Made by a program: the position numbers and the translations under genes. Of a DNA stretch of 64,000 bases, positions 26,652 to 35,351 are shown piece by piece (the stretch's first letter is position 1; the number at the start of each line of letters is the position of its first letter). This DNA comes from Variovorax sp. WS11 (GTDB lineage Bacteria > Pseudomonadota > Gammaproteobacteria > Burkholderiales > Burkholderiaceae_C): the NCBI RefSeq assembly GCF_010499245.1, contig NZ_JAAGOW010000005.1, positions 1,054,001-1,118,000 on the forward strand, read 5' to 3'. A model generated the notes under the pieces. The model did no database searches and was not told the DNA's origin. It worked only from the letters and a program-made list of their open reading frames with translations.

Positions 26652-27425
26652 TCAAGGCGCGATGAACGCACCGCCATTGATGTCCAGCGTCGTGCCCGTG
26701 ACGAAGCGGCCTGGTCGGAAGCCAGGAAGCTGACGGCCGCTCCGACCTCCATCGGGTCGCCGATCCGGCTCCGCCGGAATTCCAACCAACGAAGCCTGTT
26801 TCAGGCTATCGGTGTCGATGTCGGTCAGCGACGTGCAGATGCGGCCGGGCGCCACGCTGTTGCACGTGATACCGAACGGCGCAAATTCGCCGGCGATCGC
26901 GCGAGTCGGTCCAATGCTGCCGGCCTTCGAGGCCGCATAGGGGAGGCTCGATTGAATAGTGAACGTCCGCGCCGCACGCGACGAGATGTTGACGATGCGG
27001 CCCCAGCCGCGTTCCTTCATACCGGGGAGGAAGGCCAGGCACAGCAGCATGGGTGCGGTCATGTGAAGCGCGAGGGAGAAGTTCCACTCCTGCATCGTCA
27101 TTTCTTCGAACCTGATACGTTGTCCGTCTGGCTTCCTAATGTGCGTGCCGGCGTTGTTGCCGAGCACGTCGCATCGTCCGATCTCGTTGAGAACGCGCGT
27201 GGTCAAGCCCTGGATCGAAGCGATGGCGCTCAGGTCCGCCTGCATGCCCACAGCCAAATGCCCTTGTCGCTCGAGCTCGGCCGCGCGCGCAAAGACTTCG
27301 TCGCTCCGGCTCACCATCGGGATGCGAAAACCGTCACAGGCCAGCGTCTGGCTGATGCCCGACCCAATCCCCGAGGCCCCTCCGGTGACGGTCGCCACGC
27401 GGTCGGTTCCGTCCTTGATGATCAA
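26652..27425 (-). CDS. SDR-family oxidoreductase with a short out-of-frame segment
   Basis: 257 residues from a TTG start at 27425 (AGGAG 7 bases upstream). Classical SDR motifs are intact: VTGGASGIGSGIS, GNNAGTH, Ser/Tyr/Lys in NISSRAARTFTIQSSLPYAA-SKAG, and the closing DINGGAF. Between about 26710 and 26775 the frame reads EPDRRPDGGRSGRQLPGFRP, while the neighbouring frame reads RRSRIGDPMEVGAAVSFLAS followed by DQA, which is the expected family sequence. One extra base near 26772 and one missing base near 26712 restore the frame. Either the segment is genuinely altered or the consensus has two errors. Possibly still active. Confidence 0.8.
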   Translation of the reverse strand: MIIKDGTDRVATVTGGASGIGSGISQTLACDGFRIPMVSRSDEVFARAAELERQGHLAVGMQADLSAIASIQGLTTRVLNEIGRCDVLGNNAGTHIRKPDGQRIRFEEMTMQEWNFSLALHMTAPMLLCLAFLPGMKERGWGRIVNISSRAARTFTIQSSLPYAASKAGSIGPTRAIAGEFAPFGITCNSVAPGRICTSLTDIDTDSLKQASLVGIPAEPDRRPDGGRSGRQLPGFRPGRFVTGTTLDINGGAFIAP

Positions 27426-27494
27426 CGTTCTACTCCTGCTCAAATTACGACGCGCGAAGGCACCTGCGGCGCAGATCGCGCAAACATGCGCCTT

Positions 27495-28331
27495 CTAGAT
27501 GCGGTTGTGAATGCGCCCGCCATCCACAAGGATGCATTCCCCGGTGATGAAGTTCGCTTCATCCGATGCCAGAAAGAGCGCAAGATTGGCAACGTCCCAG
27601 GCGCTGCCCGCGCGGCCCAACGGCACCTTCGTGGAGCGCTCGGCCATCAGTTCTTCGCGTGTCTTGTTCCAGGTGCGGGCGCGCGTTTCAACAGCCATCG
27701 GCGTGGCGATCAGGCCAGGCATGATTGCGTTGACACGGATGTTGTATTGCGCGTTCTGCAGGGCGAGTTGCTCGGTCAGCGCATTGATTGCAGCCTTGGC
27801 CGCCTTGTAGCCCGCGAAGGGCGAAAGACCAACGGCGGCGGCGGACGAGATGTTGACGATCGCGCCGCCGCGTTGCTTGCGCATGATCGGCAGTGCGTGC
27901 CTGCAGGCCAGGGCGGTCCCGCCGAAGTTGATACGGTACTGGCTGTCCAGGCTGTCGGCGGACATCTCCGTCAGTTCCCCGTCGCCGCCTGCCAGGCTGA
28001 CGCCGACGTTGTTGTGCAGGACGTCTAGCGATCCCCACTTGCGAACGGCCTCGTCGATGGCCGCGGCGATCTGCGACTCGCGAGTCACGTCCGCCTCGAA
28101 GGCCACGGCATCGCCGCCTTCGCTGCTGATCCACCGCACAGTCTCCTCGGCCGAAACCAGGCTCCTGTCGGCCACCAACACGCGGGCGCCTTCACGCGCG
28201 AAGCGCACACATGCCGCCCGGCCGTTACCCAAGCCTTCACCAACGCTCTGGCCTCCGCCGAAGACCACCGCGACCTTGTCCGCAAGTCGCTTAGTGGCTG
28301 TGCGTCCCTCGTCATTGCTGTTTACGGTCAT
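27495..28331 (-). CDS. SDR-family oxidoreductase (copy 2 of a paralogous pair)
   Basis: 278-residue SDR closely similar to that at 23282: same VVFGGGQSVGEGLGNGRAAC motif, HNNVGVSLAGGDGEL, NISSAAAVGLSPFAGYKAAK with complete Ser-Tyr-Lys, and ECILVDGGRIHNRI at the end. AAGGA lies about 7 bases before the ATG. It heads the leftward group 26320-28331. The duplication of SDR (and of a Bug gene, one now broken) suggests that a whole SDR-Bug block was copied. Confidence 0.92.
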   Translation of the reverse strand: MTVNSNDEGRTATKRLADKVAVVFGGGQSVGEGLGNGRAACVRFAREGARVLVADRSLVSAEETVRWISSEGGDAVAFEADVTRESQIAAAIDEAVRKWGSLDVLHNNVGVSLAGGDGELTEMSADSLDSQYRINFGGTALACRHALPIMRKQRGGAIVNISSAAAVGLSPFAGYKAAKAAINALTEQLALQNAQYNIRVNAIMPGLIATPMAVETRARTWNKTREELMAERSTKVPLGRAGSAWDVANLALFLASDEANFITGECILVDGGRIHNRI

Positions 28332-28380
28332 GTCAGATTCCTTTGTCTCTCTGTCGACGTCGATTGCGCGAGCAAAAAAA

Positions 28381-28710
28381 TTATGACCGCGTGCCGCGCA
28401 GTTGTCGCGTAGCGTTTTCTGAATGCTCGGTAACCCAACCGCACCACCGAGGGGTTACGAAGGAAGACGTGAACGCTTGATCAAGGCGACTCCATACAGT
28501 CGTCAACATTCTTCGCATTCGATTCCAGGCTTGCAGAAGTTCGGGCACGAGATACTTCGATGCTCTATGCCAGAGGTGATGGTGCGGATCGAGGGTCGGG
28601 AGATCGGGCTCGATCACGTCCTCTGTGCGAAGGGCGAGCCGTTCCTCGTCGATGAAGAGCTGTGGTGCGATGCCCTGCCCAGGTTTGGTTTGCTTCGTGG
28701 TGACGTCCAT
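28381..28710 (-). pseudogene. amidohydrolase N-terminal fragment
   Basis: Reads RTEDVIEPDLPTLDPHHHLW then HRASKYLVPELLQAWN, the metal-binding start (HxH) of PF04909-type TIM-barrel amidohydrolases, then loses similarity after about 60 residues. A full family member (about 300 residues) lies at 35352. The C-terminal four fifths are missing. Relic of an acyl-lactone or decarboxylase-type hydrolase. Confidence 0.65.
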
Positions 28711-28894
28711 GTAGATGCGGATCCGTGCTCAATGGATCTGACGCGCGCTTGCGTCGAGTGGCTTAGGCTCGATCATGAGTGCGTGCGTTCTTCGTGCTGG
28801 CTACTGTGTCGCGCAGTCCGATTCTCAAGAAATACTGAATTCTTGGTGCAGCCACAACTTCGACGTATGGCCTATTGATCGGCGTCCGCCAAGG

Positions 28895-29036
28895 CGGACG
28901 CGCCTTGTCCGCCGGGAGCCGATCCGGACTCGCAATCGATGCACCCGGATGACAGCCTGTTCCCAATCGAGATCCTCCAGGCGGAGACGCTGAACTTCGG
29001 TCGTGCGCAAGCCGTACAGGGTAGGAAAGACAGGAT
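28895..29036 (-). pseudogene. tyrosine recombinase (integrase) relic
   Basis: The minus strand gives HPVFPTLYGLRTTEVQRLRL then EDLDWEQAVIRVHR. This matches the box I region of XerC/D-type integrases (LYxTGLRxSEVxxLRLEDLDW) with its catalytic Arg. A stop precedes it and similarity is lost after about 45 residues. No attachment site or tRNA gene was found nearby. Confidence 0.5.
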
Positions 29037-29191
29037 GGCGCTAACAGTGCACACCCGCCGCAGAAGGCCAGAAGGCCTGGCCACCTCGCGCTACCTGAAG
29101 ATCGCGACCAGCACGGTGTGCGCGACGACGACCCCGCTGGATCCGTTGCCTGAGAACCCGCCGCGAGCGGCCCGTGGCGATGAATCGCGGA

Positions 29192-29456
29192 TCAGTCGGC
29201 TAAGCGAATTCCAGTAATCGTTGCAAATCGATCCAGCAATTCATCCTGCAGCATCTCGTCTTGGGCATCCCTTGACGCGTGCTTCGGCCTTTTTGCGAAG
29301 AAAGAACTTCCCGGTGGCGAGTGCGGCTGGATCCTGACTTGCCGCAAGCCAGACCTGCGTCGCCGCGCCTGACATGAGGTCTCCTGGAGCGCTGACCCTC
29401 CCATTCGCGTCGGAACCCACCCCGGGTCTACTGCGTTCGATAACACGCCGGACCAG
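29192..29456 (-). pseudogene. 3' part of an SDR gene split by insertion sequences
   Basis: Starts in frame with WSGVLSNAVDPGWVPTRMGG, continues in another frame as SAPGDLMSGAATQVWLAASQ and DPAALATGKFF, and ends back in the first frame with EMLQDELLDRFATITGIRLA-D and a stop at 29192. It is the C-terminal third of a retinol-dehydrogenase-like SDR whose 5' part is at 32313-32821. The join across the IS reads ARR-WSG in frame once one copy of the 3-bp duplication is removed. Two further frameshifts inside show decay after (or beside) the insertion. Confidence 0.8.
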
Positions 29457-29533
29457 AGAGCCGGCCCCGGTTGCTTGAACACGCACCGGCCTGAGTTAAG
29501 TGGATTGGCTGCGGTTTGATTCTCTCAATCTCT

Positions 29534-31028
29534 GTCTTACTGTGTTAGTAATTTGAGCGAAATCAAGGCATTATGCGCACTTCTTCAGGAGAAGGGCGAA
29601 CCTTGATGGAAGACTTTGCAGGAATTCGAGCGGTACATGGCCCATCTGAGCGAAGGCCTGGGACATTCAGATCGGCACGCCGGGCTGCGCGGGTACACCA
29701 CGGGGCTGATGTCGCCGCTGCAGCGCAAGAGCGTGGAGCCGATGGCGGCACATATGGACCCGCTGAATGTGCGTTCGCGCCACCAGTCGCTGCACCACTT
29801 CGTGGCCGACGCGAATTGGTCGGATGAGCGCATGCTGCTGGGGATATGCCAGTGGGTCGTGCCTCTGATGGATTTCAGCGACGGCGGTTGGTGGATCATC
29901 GATGACACAGGATTTCCCAAGCAGGGGCGGCACTCGGTGGGCGTCGCGCGCCAATACTGCGGGATGCTGGGCAAGCAGGACAACTGTCAGGTGGCAGTGA
30001 GCGTGTCGCTGGCCTGCGCGGCGGCCAGCATTCCGGTGGCGTGGCAGCTGTACCTTCCCCAGGAGTGGGCCGACGACGAGGCCCGACGCGAGAAGGCCGG
30101 CGTGCCCGAGGCGATCGAGTTCGCCACCAAGCCTCAAATCGCGCTGCAGCAAATCGAACACCTGATGACCCAGGGGGCGCCGAGGCACTGCGTGCTGGCC
30201 GACGCGGGCTATGGCGTGGACACGGCGTTTCGCGAACGCCTGGACGAGCTTGGATTGCGCTACGTTGTGGGGGTGACGGGCAGCGTCACGGTATGGCCGC
30301 CCGGGCACGAACCCCTGCCGCCCAAGCCTTACAGCGGTAGGGGCCGCGTGCCACGGCGGCTGCGCCGCGGCGACGCCACCGCCCCCGAGCACCGGCCCCG
30401 CACGGTCAAGGACGTGGCCTTCGACATCGAGCCCGACGACTGGCAAGAAGTGACCTGGCGCGAGGGCACGAATTCTGCGCTGCGCTCGCACTTCGTCCGC
30501 GTGCGGGTACGTGCAGCGCACCGCGACGAGCAGCGCAGCGAGCTGCGCGAGCCGCAATGGCTGCTCATCGAGTGGCCCGAGGGCCACGAAGAGCCGCTGA
30601 AGTACTGGTTGTCCACGCTGCCCGAGGACACGTCGCTGGAGCGCATGGTCTACGAGGCCAAGATGCGCTGGCGCATCGAGCGTGACTACCAGGATCTCAA
30701 GCAGGACCTGGGCCTTGGACAGTACGAAGGCCGGGGCTGGCGCGGCTTTCATCATCACGCCAGTCTCAGCATTGCCGCCTACGGCTTCCTGCTGGCGCAG
30801 CGGCTGCAGCACCCCGACGAGGTCGGGGGTAAAAAAAACTCCGCACGCCAAGAGCCTGCCCTACCCACGCATTACCAACCTCGGGGAAGCCCAGAGGGCG
30901 CAGCGCCACGTCCCATCCTCCATCACGAGCTTGCGATTGCGTATCGGCGCACTGCTGGCTCGTAACCTGCCCCGATGTCCCTGTTGTCTTCGGCATCAAC
31001 GAGCACCAAATATCTGACACAGTAAGAC
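29534..31028 (+). mobile_element. IS701-family insertion sequence nested in the IS3 element
   Basis: The outer 12 bases GTCTTACTGTGT at 29534 recur inverted at 31017-31028, and the match continues inward with 3 mismatches over 22 bases. The length of about 1.5 kb and the single transposase frame agree with IS701. CTAG, the preferred IS701 target, overlaps the right end, but I could not see a matching duplication on the left. Confidence 0.8.
29616..31017 (+). pseudogene. IS701-family transposase with a frameshift in an A8 run
   Basis: The main frame (29616-30965, TTG start) has the DDE-type core: WWIIDDTGFPKQGRHSVGVA (first Asp), HCVLADAGYGVDTAFRERLD (second Asp) and MRWRIERDYQDLKQDLGLGQ (Glu region). 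At the run of eight A (30831-30838) the expected C terminus moves to the next frame (AQRHVPSSITSLRLRIGALL ... RCPCC) and ends exactly inside the right terminal repeat at 31015-31017. One extra A would explain it. It could be slippage-corrected, but is most likely inactivated or a sequencing error in the homopolymer. Confidence 0.8.
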
Positions 31029-31089
31029 TAGGCCCCTGCCAGGCCGCCGGAGGCGCCCCGGTTGAGCCATGTACTCATGGTTCAACCTA

Positions 31090-31920
31090 TCAGGCAGCCT
31101 CCTTCATCGTGGGCAGCGTGGCGAAGTAGACCATGTCTGGCGTGCGCCCGTCGTGCGACTGATGCGGGCGCCGGGCGTTGTAGAAATCGAAGTAGGCGGC
31201 CAGGTGCTTGCGTGCGGCGCTGACACTCTCGCAGGCCTTCAGGTACACGTCTTCGTACTTCACGCTTTTCCACAGTCGCTCGACGAGAACGTTGTCCCGC
31301 CAACAGCCCTTGCCGTCCATGCTCTGGCGCGCGCCGATTCGCTTCACCGCGGCGACAAAATCGCAGCTGCTGAACTGGCTACCTTGGTCGGTGTTGACGA
31401 TCTCTGGCGCGCCCCAGCGCGCGGCAGCCTCTTGCAATGCCTCGACGCAGAAGTCCGCCTCCATCGTGATCGACACGCGATGGGCCAGAACCCGGCGGCT
31501 CGCCCAGTCCAGCACCGCCACCAGGTACACCCAGCCTCGGGCCATCGGTATGTAGGTGATGTCCAAGGCCCAAGCCTGGTTAGCCCTCTCGATGGTCGAG
31601 TCCCGCAATAGGTACGGGAACACCGGATGTGATGGGTGCTTCTTGCTCGTGTTGGGCTTGCGGTACAGCGCCTGAATACCCATGCGCCGCATCAGCGTGC
31701 TCACATGCCGCCGTCCGACCTCGATGCCCCTCAGTCGCAGCAGATCGCGCAGCATGCGGCTGCCGGCGAACGGGTGTTCAAGATGCAACTCGTCGATGCG
31801 GCGCATCAACGCCAGCTCGCTCTCAGAAATCGGCTCGGGGTGGTAATACACCGTGCCTCGGCTAATGCCCAGCAACAGGGCTTGGCGCTTGATCGGCAGT
31901 TCGGCATCACGGTCGATCAT
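31090..31920 (-). CDS. IS3-family transposase OrfB (catalytic subunit)
   Basis: 276 residues. The rve integrase core with the DDE triad is visible: WALDITYIPMARGWVYLVAV (Asp), EIVNTDQGSQFSSCDF (Asp) and NVLVERLWKSVKYEDVYL (Glu), with the N-terminal HTH_21 part (SRGTVYYHPEPISE). Its ATG overlaps the orfA stop (ATGA) and lies in the -1 frame relative to orfA, so it is normally made as an OrfAB fusion by frameshifting at the heptamer 31962-31968. Confidence 0.95.
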   Translation of the reverse strand: MIDRDAELPIKRQALLLGISRGTVYYHPEPISESELALMRRIDELHLEHPFAGSRMLRDLLRLRGIEVGRRHVSTLMRRMGIQALYRKPNTSKKHPSHPVFPYLLRDSTIERANQAWALDITYIPMARGWVYLVAVLDWASRRVLAHRVSITMEADFCVEALQEAAARWGAPEIVNTDQGSQFSSCDFVAAVKRIGARQSMDGKGCWRDNVLVERLWKSVKYEDVYLKACESVSAARKHLAAYFDFYNARRPHQSHDGRTPDMVYFATLPTMKEAA

Positions 31921-32261
31921 CGCTTTGCGCTCAGCAATCCCGCCTTGGTGAGCGCACCCTCTAAAAAATCGTTTTCCAGGGTCAGTTGCCCGATCTTGGC
32001 GTGCAGCACCTTCATGTCAACCGGCGGCGTCTCTGGCGCCGTCGCGCCCCCGAAGACGCCCGCGGCGCGCTCGATCAACTGGCGTCGCCACTCTGTCACC
32101 TGATTGGGATGAACGTCGTGCTTGAGTGCCACCTCGGCGATCGTCTTGCCGTCGGCCAGCGCCTCGATCGCCACCTTGGCCTTGAATGCCGCTGAGTGAT
32201 TGCGGCGGGGTCTTTTGCTCATGTCGTCTGCTCCTGTCATCCGGGCTCTATCCTCGCCCAC
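31917..32261 (-). CDS. IS3-family transposase OrfA (DNA-binding subunit)
   Basis: 114 residues. Helix-turn-helix HSAAFKAKVAIEALADGKTI-AEVALKHDVHPNQVTEWRRQL followed by a leucine-zipper-like coiled coil LHAKIGQLTLENDFLEGAL. Near the end, codons GAT TTT TTA form the slippery heptamer T TTT TTA. The -1 frame is open from there through the start of orfB, so a fusion transposase can be made. Confidence 0.95.
   Translation of the reverse strand: MGEDRARMTGADDMSKRPRRNHSAAFKAKVAIEALADGKTIAEVALKHDVHPNQVTEWRRQLIERAAGVFGGATAPETPPVDMKVLHAKIGQLTLENDFLEGALTKAGLLSAKR
31962..31968 (-). promoter_or_regulatory. programmed -1 ribosomal frameshift site of the IS3 element
   Basis: On the minus strand TTTTTTA is positioned as X XXY YYZ in the orfA frame (GAT TTT TTA). 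Slipping back one base enters the orfB frame, which has no stop before the orfB ATG at 31920. This layout is standard for IS3-family OrfAB production. Confidence 0.75.
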
Positions 32262-32312
32262 GGGAGCAGCCTATCCACTTTGCGGCGTGTTCAAATTTGC
32301 GCGACCGGCTCT

Positions 32313-32821
32313 CAGCGACGTGCCATGGCAAACGCAAGCATCGCGTCGTGAAGCTTCGTGTCTGAGTAAGCCTGCGTTCCGTCCCAGGGCCTACGAGCCC
32401 ATCCAAGGTCGTCGAAGTCCAGTCGACCTCCAATATGCATGTCGGAGCTAAGATAGACGAGGCGCGCCGGACGTTGCATCGCGGCCGTCAACACGTATGG
32501 TGCAAGTGAGTTCGTTGTGAATGTAGAGGTGCAGCCATCCTCTGTCAGGCCCTGGTCTTCTCGATGGAACACGGCCACATTGTGAATGACAGCGTCGAAT
32601 GTGCCATGGGAATTTGCAAGCTCCGCAAGCCTGTAGCAGCCTCGGAGCGTGGACACGTCTGCGACCAAAGCAGCGCTCGCACCCGGCACTTTGTGCATTG
32701 CGTCCGCCGCCCTTTGCTCGCTGCGGGCATGCAGTACTACCTCGAATCCGGCTGCTATCAGCAGTTGTCCGACTCTCGCGCCAAGCCCATCAGAAGATCC
32801 AGTGATGAATATCCTTTTCAA
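32313..32821 (-). pseudogene. 5' part of an SDR gene split by the IS3/IS701 insertion
   Basis: The frame from a TTG at 32821 encodes KRIFITGSSDGLGARVGQLL (cofactor motif), HNVAVFHREDQGLTEDGCTS, VYLSSDMHIGG and the catalytic TQAYSDTKLHDAMLAFAMAR (Tyr-x3-Lys), then meets a stop created at the IS junction. The C-terminal continuation is at 29192-29456. It follows the HIBADH-like gene by 33 bp, so the SDR was probably the last gene of the operon that begins at 36428. Loss of the last third (substrate loop and C terminus) should abolish activity. Confidence 0.85.
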
Positions 32822-32854
32822 CTCGCTCTTCCGTCGCGCGGGTGCTGACGAGGA

Positions 32855-33763
32855 TCACTTCCCCTTCACGACAACGCCGGTTATGTTCTCGTACACCTTC
32901 ACGATCGATGCGGCATAGTCTTCGCTTCCCAACCCCTGTGCGCGGGCCGCCTGGTAGATCTGGTGGGCAATGTTCGTCATAAACAGCGGGACTTTGAAAG
33001 ACTTCGCAAGTTGCACTTGCAACTCCAGATCCTTATCGACGATGTCCATGCGAATACCCTTAAAGTCGCGCTTAAGGATTCTCGGCGCTCCATACTCGAA
33101 TGCTGCACTGTTTCCTGTCGACTTGAGAATTGAATCTACCATCAGGGTAGGATCGAGACCGGCCTTGGTGCCCAATACGAGCGCCTCGGCCACTACGACA
33201 CTGGTCACTTGGCTCAGCAGGTTGTTGATCAACTTCATGACCGTTCCCTGCCCAATCGAGCCGAAGTGCACGATCTCCGAAGTCATCGAGGCAAGTGCCG
33301 GCCGTGCCTTCTCCAAGTCGGCCAGCTCTCCACCGACCGAGGCCTTCAGCGTGCCTGCGATCGCGCCTTTTACTTGACCAGACACCGGGACGTCGATCAA
33401 GCCGATGCCTTTAGCGGCGAGCGTCTTGTGCATGGCCCTAAGCGATACTGGATCAATAGTACTCATACTAACAACAATGTCGCCCTGCTGGGCTCTGTCC
33501 ATCACCCCCCCGGCGCCGACAATCACCTCCTCAGCTTGGGCCGTTGTATCGACCATCGAGATCACGACGCTTGCTTGGCTAGCGACATCGGCCGGTCCTT
33601 CACCCGCCTTTGCACCAAGCCTGACGACATCAGCGAGCGCGCGCGCGTCAATATCATAGGCGACGAGCTTGTGACCCTTCTTCAGAAGGTTGGTTGCCAT
33701 CGGCAGGCCCATCATGCCCAGGCCAATGAATCCGACAGTTTGGGTGCGAAGTTGGTCGCTCAT
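32855..33763 (-). CDS. NAD(P)-dependent beta-hydroxyacid dehydrogenase (HIBADH family)
   Basis: 302-residue enzyme of the 3-hydroxyisobutyrate / tartronate-semialdehyde reductase family. The N-terminal Rossmann motif VGFIGLGMMGLPMATNLLKKG, substrate motif DVPVSGQVKGAIAGTLKASV, and catalytic Lys in GQGTVMKLINNLL are all present, as is the all-helical C-terminal domain with the DKDLELQVQLAKS stretch. It oxidises a 3-hydroxyacid or reduces a semialdehyde. Operon: amidohydrolase, aldehyde dehydrogenase, this gene, then the disrupted SDR. Together with the ALDH it could take a hydroxyacid to a semialdehyde and then to the acid. Confidence 0.92.
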   Translation of the reverse strand: MSDQLRTQTVGFIGLGMMGLPMATNLLKKGHKLVAYDIDARALADVVRLGAKAGEGPADVASQASVVISMVDTTAQAEEVIVGAGGVMDRAQQGDIVVSMSTIDPVSLRAMHKTLAAKGIGLIDVPVSGQVKGAIAGTLKASVGGELADLEKARPALASMTSEIVHFGSIGQGTVMKLINNLLSQVTSVVVAEALVLGTKAGLDPTLMVDSILKSTGNSAAFEYGAPRILKRDFKGIRMDIVDKDLELQVQLAKSFKVPLFMTNIAHQIYQAARAQGLGSEDYAASIVKVYENITGVVVKGK

Positions 33764-33854
33764 GCTATTGATTCCTGTGGGAGTAGTGAATTGCTACGAC
33801 GCCAGCTACGCCTTTGTCGCGCCTAAAGAACGGGTCAAGACCGATGCGCGCACT

Positions 33855-35339
33855 CTATACCTGCGCTGTACTCTGCAGCACAGTTTTCGAGATCGTGTAG
33901 GCGTCAAGGCTGGTGGATCCGCCCTCACGCCCGATGCCGCTGTCTTTCACGCCACCGAATGGCAGATCGGCGCCAGGCGGACCGATATCGAAATTGTTGA
34001 TGAACAGCACCCCGCATTCCAGCTCACGTGTGATTCTTTCGGCATCGTGAAGTGAATTGGTGAACGCGTACCCTGCCAGCCCGACGGGCAAGCTGTTCGC
34101 GAGCTGGATCGCCTCGTCGAGGCTGGCGACGGAGACGCAGGGGGCAACCGGACCGAATGGCTCTTGCGTCATTGCCGCGGCGTCCAAGGGAACTTCGGCG
34201 AGCACAGTCGGCGCAAAGAAGTATCCGGAGTCGCCAACGCGATGCCCCCCCGCAGCAACGCGTGCGCCGCGATTCTTCGCATCATCCACGAGCGCCTGGA
34301 CGGCAGCAAGTCGCCGGCCGTTCGCCAGTGGCCCCATCTGAACCTGCGGGTCCAGGCCGTCGCCAAGGCGCAGCTCATTGACTGCGCTGGCAAATGCAGA
34401 AACGAATTCTTCATAGACATTGCGGTGGATAATGAACCTTGACGGCGACGCACAGATCTGACCCGCAACTCGCATTTTCGTCTTGGCCGCCATTCGCCCG
34501 ACCTTCGAGGCATCGACGCCGTCGCACACAATGACTGCGGCGTGGCCGCCGAGCTCCATCAGCACCGGTTTCATTGCGGCGCCCGCCTGTTGCGTCAGAT
34601 GCTTTCCGATCTCGACAGAGCCCGTTAGAGTGACTAGACGGATGACGGGCGATGCAATCAGCGCTGACGAGATCTGAGCAGGATCGCCGAACACCAAGTT
34701 CAGAACGCCTGGGGGAACCCCCGCATCCGCAAAGCACTGTACCAAGGCGCATGCTGCGCCGGGTGTCTCTTCAGCCGCCTTCAAGACAATTGAGCATCCT
34801 GCGCTCAGTGCCGCGCCAACCTTACGAGAGGGAGAGCTGAGTGGCACATTCCACGGCGTGAATGCAGCAACAGGTCCAATTGGTTGGCGGATGACAAGCC
34901 TTTGCGTTCGCGGTCCGGAAGGCACAACTGTTCCGTACATGCGCAACGCTTCGCCGCAGTTCCAATCGAGGAAGCTCGCAGAGCGCGCGACCTCGCCGCG
35001 CGATTCGCTCAGAACTTTGCCGTGCTCGAGGGTGATGATGCGCGCGATGGCTTCACTGCGCTCGCGCAAAAGCCCGATTGCCTTCTGGATTATTCGAACT
35101 CGCTCTTCTGGCGCGGTGTCGCGCCAGATCAGGAAGCCGCGTTGTGCGGCATCGAGCGCCAGCGCCAAATCGGATTTGGTCGCCCGAGGAGTTTGTGCAA
35201 TCAGGCTCTCGTCGGACGGGTTTCTGACTTCAGTCCACGACTCGCGTTCATAGATCCAGTTCCCATCAATATACAGTCCGAGCCGTGGATAGCCCGACAC
35301 GCCGTCGGGCTTAGTTTGACCAGGGGCAGCATTCGTCAT
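33855..35339 (-). CDS. NAD(P)-dependent aldehyde dehydrogenase (succinate-semialdehyde type)
   Basis: 494-residue ALDH. Motifs: TPWNVPLSSPSRKVGAALSA, LTGSVEIGKHL, general base Glu in LMELGGHAAV, nucleophile Cys in VAGQICASPSRFIIH, and QEPFGPVAPCVSV. The pattern best fits the succinate/glutarate-semialdehyde and related group. It lies 12 bp after the amidohydrolase stop region and 91 bp before the HIBADH-like gene, on the same strand. Soluble cytoplasmic tetramer expected. Substrate not defined by sequence. Confidence 0.92.
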   Translation of the reverse strand: MTNAAPGQTKPDGVSGYPRLGLYIDGNWIYERESWTEVRNPSDESLIAQTPRATKSDLALALDAAQRGFLIWRDTAPEERVRIIQKAIGLLRERSEAIARIITLEHGKVLSESRGEVARSASFLDWNCGEALRMYGTVVPSGPRTQRLVIRQPIGPVAAFTPWNVPLSSPSRKVGAALSAGCSIVLKAAEETPGAACALVQCFADAGVPPGVLNLVFGDPAQISSALIASPVIRLVTLTGSVEIGKHLTQQAGAAMKPVLMELGGHAAVIVCDGVDASKVGRMAAKTKMRVAGQICASPSRFIIHRNVYEEFVSAFASAVNELRLGDGLDPQVQMGPLANGRRLAAVQALVDDAKNRGARVAAGGHRVGDSGYFFAPTVLAEVPLDAAAMTQEPFGPVAPCVSVASLDEAIQLANSLPVGLAGYAFTNSLHDAERITRELECGVLFINNFDIGPPGADLPFGGVKDSGIGREGGSTSLDAYTISKTVLQSTAQV

Positions 35340-35351
35340 TGATCGTCCTAT

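Larger units (their letters stand above)
29457..32312 (-). mobile_element. IS3-family insertion sequence carrying a nested IS701-family element
   Basis: The ends are inverted repeats AGAGCCGGCCCCGGTTGCTT at the left and AGAGCCGGTCGCGCAAATTT at the right (read inward), both continuing with TTGAACACGC. The 3-bp sequence CAG is directly repeated outside (29454-29456 and 32313-32315). Without the nested element (29534-31028) the IS is about 1.36 kb, normal for IS3. It interrupts an SDR gene. orfA and orfB look intact; the insertion lies in the tail downstream of orfB, so the element might still move if the ends work. Confidence 0.85.

Noticed and set aside
28895..29240. tRNA gene or attachment site near the integrase relic
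   Set aside because: No cloverleaf or direct repeat was visible near the relic.
29450..31040. Target-site duplication for the IS701 element
   Set aside because: The right flank contains CTAG, but the left flank does not match for three or more bases, so none is claimed.
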